In this document: piece after piece, positions 61,714 through 64,000 of the stretch
Layout: each line of letters opens with the position of its first letter
How positions within the stretch are numbered: position 1 is the first letter of the stretch
Origin: Nocardia sp. NBC_00403
GTDB taxonomy: Bacteria; Actinomycetota; Actinomycetes; Mycobacteriales; Mycobacteriaceae
Length of the DNA: 64,000 bases
Direction: 5' to 3'
Assembly: GCF_036046055.1 (NCBI RefSeq)
Contig: NZ_CP107939.1
Span: forward strand, 3,534,001 to 3,598,000
Translations under genes and position numbers: made by a program
Notes under the pieces: model-generated
Database searches by the model: none
What the model was told of the DNA's origin: nothing
The model's input: the letters and a program-made list of their open reading frames with translations, nothing else

Positions 61714-63693
61714 ATGCGGGTCATCAACGAGCGAACGGCGATACCGGGATTCGAGCAGCGAGTGCTCGACTGGATGCGGACATGGACCGGGCAAAGCATC
61801 ATTGTGGGATTGGCGATTCCTGGGTGTTCTATCCCAGGGCCTGGCCGCGCGGACCATGTGACAGAAACCGATCTGGTGGTGATCACGCCGCAGGCAGTGG
61901 TCGTGATCGGAGCGAAAGCGGCCGTTCCGGTGGCCGCCACCGGTGGCTTGCCGGTGTGGGCCGATGGGCGACAGCCCAGGTTCGAGGGTGATCAGAGCCA
62001 GGTGCCTGACGACAGCAGCCTGTTCGATCAGATGACGAATGCTGTCTCCAGGCTGAAAGAACTGGTTCGTGAGCGCCATGTCGACGCCCATGTCGACGGG
62101 CTGATGGTCGTGGTGCCGCCCGCGGAAGCGGGGATCATGTCGAATGTCGAATCGCCGCACGACGAATTCCCGGTGGTGTTGGGGTCGACTCCCGGTCAGC
62201 TGCGTGCCTGGTTCATCCGCACCGCGAACCGACGGCTGATCTGGTCCGCCGAGGACGTGCACGCGTTGCTCGGTGACTTGCACATGTCCGATCTGGTCAC
62301 CCGTGAAGACCTGGTCGCGGAGGGCTTTCCGTCGCAGACACGCCCGGATGCGGGTTCGAGCGGGCCGCCGTGCCCGACCGATCTGGATCACTCGCCGACC
62401 TCGTCGCTGCTCGCAGTGGCCGCGGCCCCATCCGGCTCGGTGCGCTCGGCCGAACTCGACTGTCCGCCGGACGAAGATCAGTCGATGCCTGCGTCGGACC
62501 AATCGGAGTTGCCGCAGGCGGCGACTCTCCTGCGGGTGCAACCGGACGAGTCGGAACAGGTAACGCGGTTCGGGCCTCCGGTGCGACCACTGGATGATCA
62601 GAGCCCGCGCCGCTCCCTGTCCACCCGCGTGGATCATCGCCGGACCGACGATGTATCCGACGCCGCCGGGGCGGCGTCGATGTCGCATTCCGGTGCGAGT
62701 GCTACCGCCGGAAGCTGCACAGACACGCAACTCGTCACAGACGCACCCGGCGCGTGGTCGACCGTGGAGGGGCGAAGTGCTCCGGACTCGAGCGGGCAGC
62801 AACGGGGGGCGCCCGCGGTGGTCCCGCCACCATGGATCACACCTGACACCGAGATGGAGCCGCCAGGAAGATCGTCGTTTCTGGATGGTCAGTCGCCGTT
62901 GATCGTGCCGGATTCCGAGGTCGAGCCGCCGTCGCCGAGCACTTTCCATGCAGATCATCACGTGTCGTCGACCATCCACGATCTCGATGTGGATCCGGCG
63001 CAGTCGTACCGAACCCCGGCACCATACCGGGGCCGGCAGTACGAGACCGAAGTCGATGCGAGTGATGTGGAGCCGGCGGAATCCGACGGTCCGGAGTCGT
63101 CCTTCACCGGCCAATGGTCGTCGTGGATCGATGCCGATGCCGATGCCGATGCCGATGCCGATGCCGATGCCGATGCCGATAGCTACGACTACGACTACGA
63201 CTACGACTACGACGAGGACTATGACGACATGCTGTCGCGCCCGGTCAGCGCGCAGCCACCCGCCGAGAGCTGGTTACCGTCACAAACCGCACCGAGACTG
63301 TTGCCGGGCCGAACCAAGCCGGTCGTCAACGAACGTCGGCTCCGCATGCCATCGCTTCGACCTGCGCTGTCCATTCGTCAGCTTTTCCCAGCTCAGGCGA
63401 CTCGACCTGCGCTGTCCATCCGTCAGCTTCTCCCAGCCCAGGCCACCGGCCCGGTGCAGGTCAACCGGCATCTTCCGCAGCAGCTGGCGGCGGTGGCTGT
63501 CATCGTGGGCGCCTTTGTCGCGCTGTGGTTGCTGGCCGCCGCTTGCTCGTCGTCGCACCAGGACGCAGTAGTGCCGCCCCAGCCCACACCGACCACCGAG
63601 GCCGCCGTACCGCCCGGACCTGTCGCTGAAACGGCGGAACCAGCACCTATGCTCATGCCGCCGCTGTGCTTTCCGTACCCACCAGAATGTTGA
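61714..63693 (+). CDS. NERD-like domain protein with repeat-rich linker and C-terminal membrane helix
   Basis: 659 residues. The N-terminal 180 residues resemble the NERD (nuclease-related) domain: TETDLVVITPQAVVVIGAKA fits the strand before its catalytic Glu-x-Lys, but here Gly-x-Lys replaces Glu-x-Lys, so nuclease activity is doubtful. Then about 400 disordered residues rich in Ser/Pro/Asp/Glu with PDTEMEPPG-like repeats, (Asp-Ala)8 encoded by GATGCC x8 at 63130-63177, (Tyr-Asp)5 at 63184-63213, and a 15-residue duplication (RPALSIRQLFPAQAT). One membrane helix (AAVAVIVGAFVALWLLAAAC) and a short Pro-rich tail end it. Function unknown. Confidence 0.7.
   Translation: MRVINERTAIPGFEQRVLDWMRTWTGQSIIVGLAIPGCSIPGPGRADHVTETDLVVITPQAVVVIGAKAAVPVAATGGLPVWADGRQPRFEGDQSQVPDDSSLFDQMTNAVSRLKELVRERHVDAHVDGLMVVVPPAEAGIMSNVESPHDEFPVVLGSTPGQLRAWFIRTANRRLIWSAEDVHALLGDLHMSDLVTREDLVAEGFPSQTRPDAGSSGPPCPTDLDHSPTSSLLAVAAAPSGSVRSAELDCPPDEDQSMPASDQSELPQAATLLRVQPDESEQVTRFGPPVRPLDDQSPRRSLSTRVDHRRTDDVSDAAGAASMSHSGASATAGSCTDTQLVTDAPGAWSTVEGRSAPDSSGQQRGAPAVVPPPWITPDTEMEPPGRSSFLDGQSPLIVPDSEVEPPSPSTFHADHHVSSTIHDLDVDPAQSYRTPAPYRGRQYETEVDASDVEPAESDGPESSFTGQWSSWIDADADADADADADADADSYDYDYDYDYDEDYDDMLSRPVSAQPPAESWLPSQTAPRLLPGRTKPVVNERRLRMPSLRPALSIRQLFPAQATRPALSIRQLLPAQATGPVQVNRHLPQQLAAVAVIVGAFVALWLLAAACSSSHQDAVVPPQPTPTTEAAVPPGPVAETAEPAPMLMPPLCFPYPPEC
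63130..63213 (+). repeat. Hexanucleotide coding repeats (GATGCC)8 and (TACGAC)5
   Basis: Eight uninterrupted GATGCC units at 63130-63177, GATAGC, then five TACGAC units at 63184-63213. Both are in frame, so copy-number change alters protein length by two residues per unit without frameshift. Perfect repeats suggest recent slippage. Confidence 0.95.
63358..63447 (+). repeat. Tandem 45-bp coding duplication
   Basis: Two 45-base units (63358-63402 and 63403-63447) encode RPALSIRQLFPAQAT and RPALSIRQLLPAQAT. They differ at only a few bases. A local duplication inside the linker of the preceding protein. Confidence 0.85.
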
Positions 63694-63855
63694 CGCTGCC
63701 ACCCGAGTCGAGCAGGCGAGCATCGTGGTCGGACTCGGTGGGGCCGTTGAGTCTGCTGTTGGTGGCCCGTCGACGGAGATCGGCTGATTGCAAACCTGAG
63801 CGCGTGGCCACAGCACACGACGGATGGCCGCAGGGAGAAGTCGCAGCGGTGGCGG

Positions 63856-64000
63856 CTAGGTCCGGACCGTGGCCTGCCCGCGGACAGCGGTGGCAATCGA
63901 CTGGGGCATTTGCTCGTGCCGGGTGTAGGTGCGGCTGAAGTCACCCGTGCCGTGTGAGAGGGAACGCAGGTCGATGGCGTAGCGGCTGAGTTCGAGTTCG
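63856..64000 (-). CDS. C-terminal end of an elongation factor G-like protein (partial)
   Basis: An open frame enters from the right edge and stops at TAG 63858-63856, giving 47 residues: ELELSRYAIDLRSLSHGTGD then FSRTYTRHEQMPQSIATAVR. The pattern Y-A-x-D-L-R-S-x-S-H-G-T-G is the domain V end of EF-G-type GTPases, in particular the EF-G2 (FusA2-like) group of actinobacteria whose role in translation is unclear. The rest lies beyond the window. Confidence 0.7.
   Translation of the reverse strand, partial: ELELSRYAIDLRSLSHGTGDFSRTYTRHEQMPQSIATAVRGQATVRT

Noticed and set aside
60742..63114. A 790-codon minus-strand open frame across 61-63 kb
   Set aside because: It crosses the real DUF4191 gene in another frame and the plus-strand repeat gene; its composition is Arg/His/Pro-rich and shows no domain.
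63130..63213. Tandem repeats considered as a CRISPR or origin iteron array
   Set aside because: Repeat units are six bases, uninterrupted by spacers, and stay in frame within a long coding sequence.

Overview
The window is chromosomal DNA of a high-GC actinobacterium of the order Mycobacteriales, most likely Nocardia or a close relative. The basis is the G+C-rich, GTG-rich coding, the gene set panB - Hip1/CaeA-type lipoprotein hydrolase - glnA2 - glnE - glnA1 - RDD protein - DUF4191 protein (the set found around glnA1 in mycobacteria), many MmyB/XRE regulators, a large NRPS gene, and canonical GlnR sites. The genus is inferred, not proven.

Region 1 (1-7.5 kb): the end of a condensation-domain protein, then a bimodular NRPS (C-A-T-C-A-T-TE) whose first adenylation domain carries an EntF-like serine code. 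Region 2 (7.9-22 kb): an S1 secreted peptidase, two MmyB-type regulators each next to a divergent target, a NUDIX hydrolase, a free-standing ThrRS-type editing domain, three translationally coupled small unknown genes divergent from an XRE/TPR regulator, a SpoU methyltransferase, an alpha/beta hydrolase, the RNase P RNA gene rnpB, a slipin, small secreted or lipoproteins and an RNB ribonuclease with an unusual insertion. Region 3 (22-33 kb): a CHAD protein, prolyl iminopeptidase, lipoprotein, phosphotransferase and panB on the minus strand, then the Hip1/CaeA homologue, glnA2 and glnE on the plus strand. Region 4 (33-46 kb): HxlR regulator with a divergent two-gene unit, an endonuclease-fold membrane protein, a zinc metallopeptidase, a four-gene hydrolase operon ending in ribH, a SigJ-like sigma factor, a DoxX protein, an unknown protein with a possible His-Cys dyad, and a secreted tyrosine phosphatase.

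Region 5 (46.73-57.83 kb) is the most interesting part: a complete-looking actinomycete integrative and conjugative element (AICE, pSAM2-like) inserted at the 3' end of the glutamine synthetase gene glnA1. It is bounded by a 30-bp perfect direct repeat that contains the last 22 bases of glnA1. It carries Int, Xis, a rolling-circle initiator with an HUH motif, an FtsK/TraB-type DNA translocase, a DUF2637 (Spd-type) membrane protein, a GntR repressor with a 9-bp inverted-repeat operator, an XRE/TPR regulator and a chain of overlapping small unknown genes. Just outside the left att copy lies the last 69 codons of a second, diverged integrase, the fossil of an earlier element at the same site.

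Region 6 (57.8-64 kb): glnA1 with a textbook tandem GlnR operator upstream, the RDD, YrdB-like and DUF4191 genes, a NERD-like protein with hexanucleotide coding repeats and a C-terminal membrane segment, and the end of an EF-G-like gene at the window edge. The nitrogen genes belong together: GlnR controls glnA1, GlnE adenylylates GlnA1 at Tyr406, and the element uses the end of glnA1 as its docking site while restoring the reading frame.
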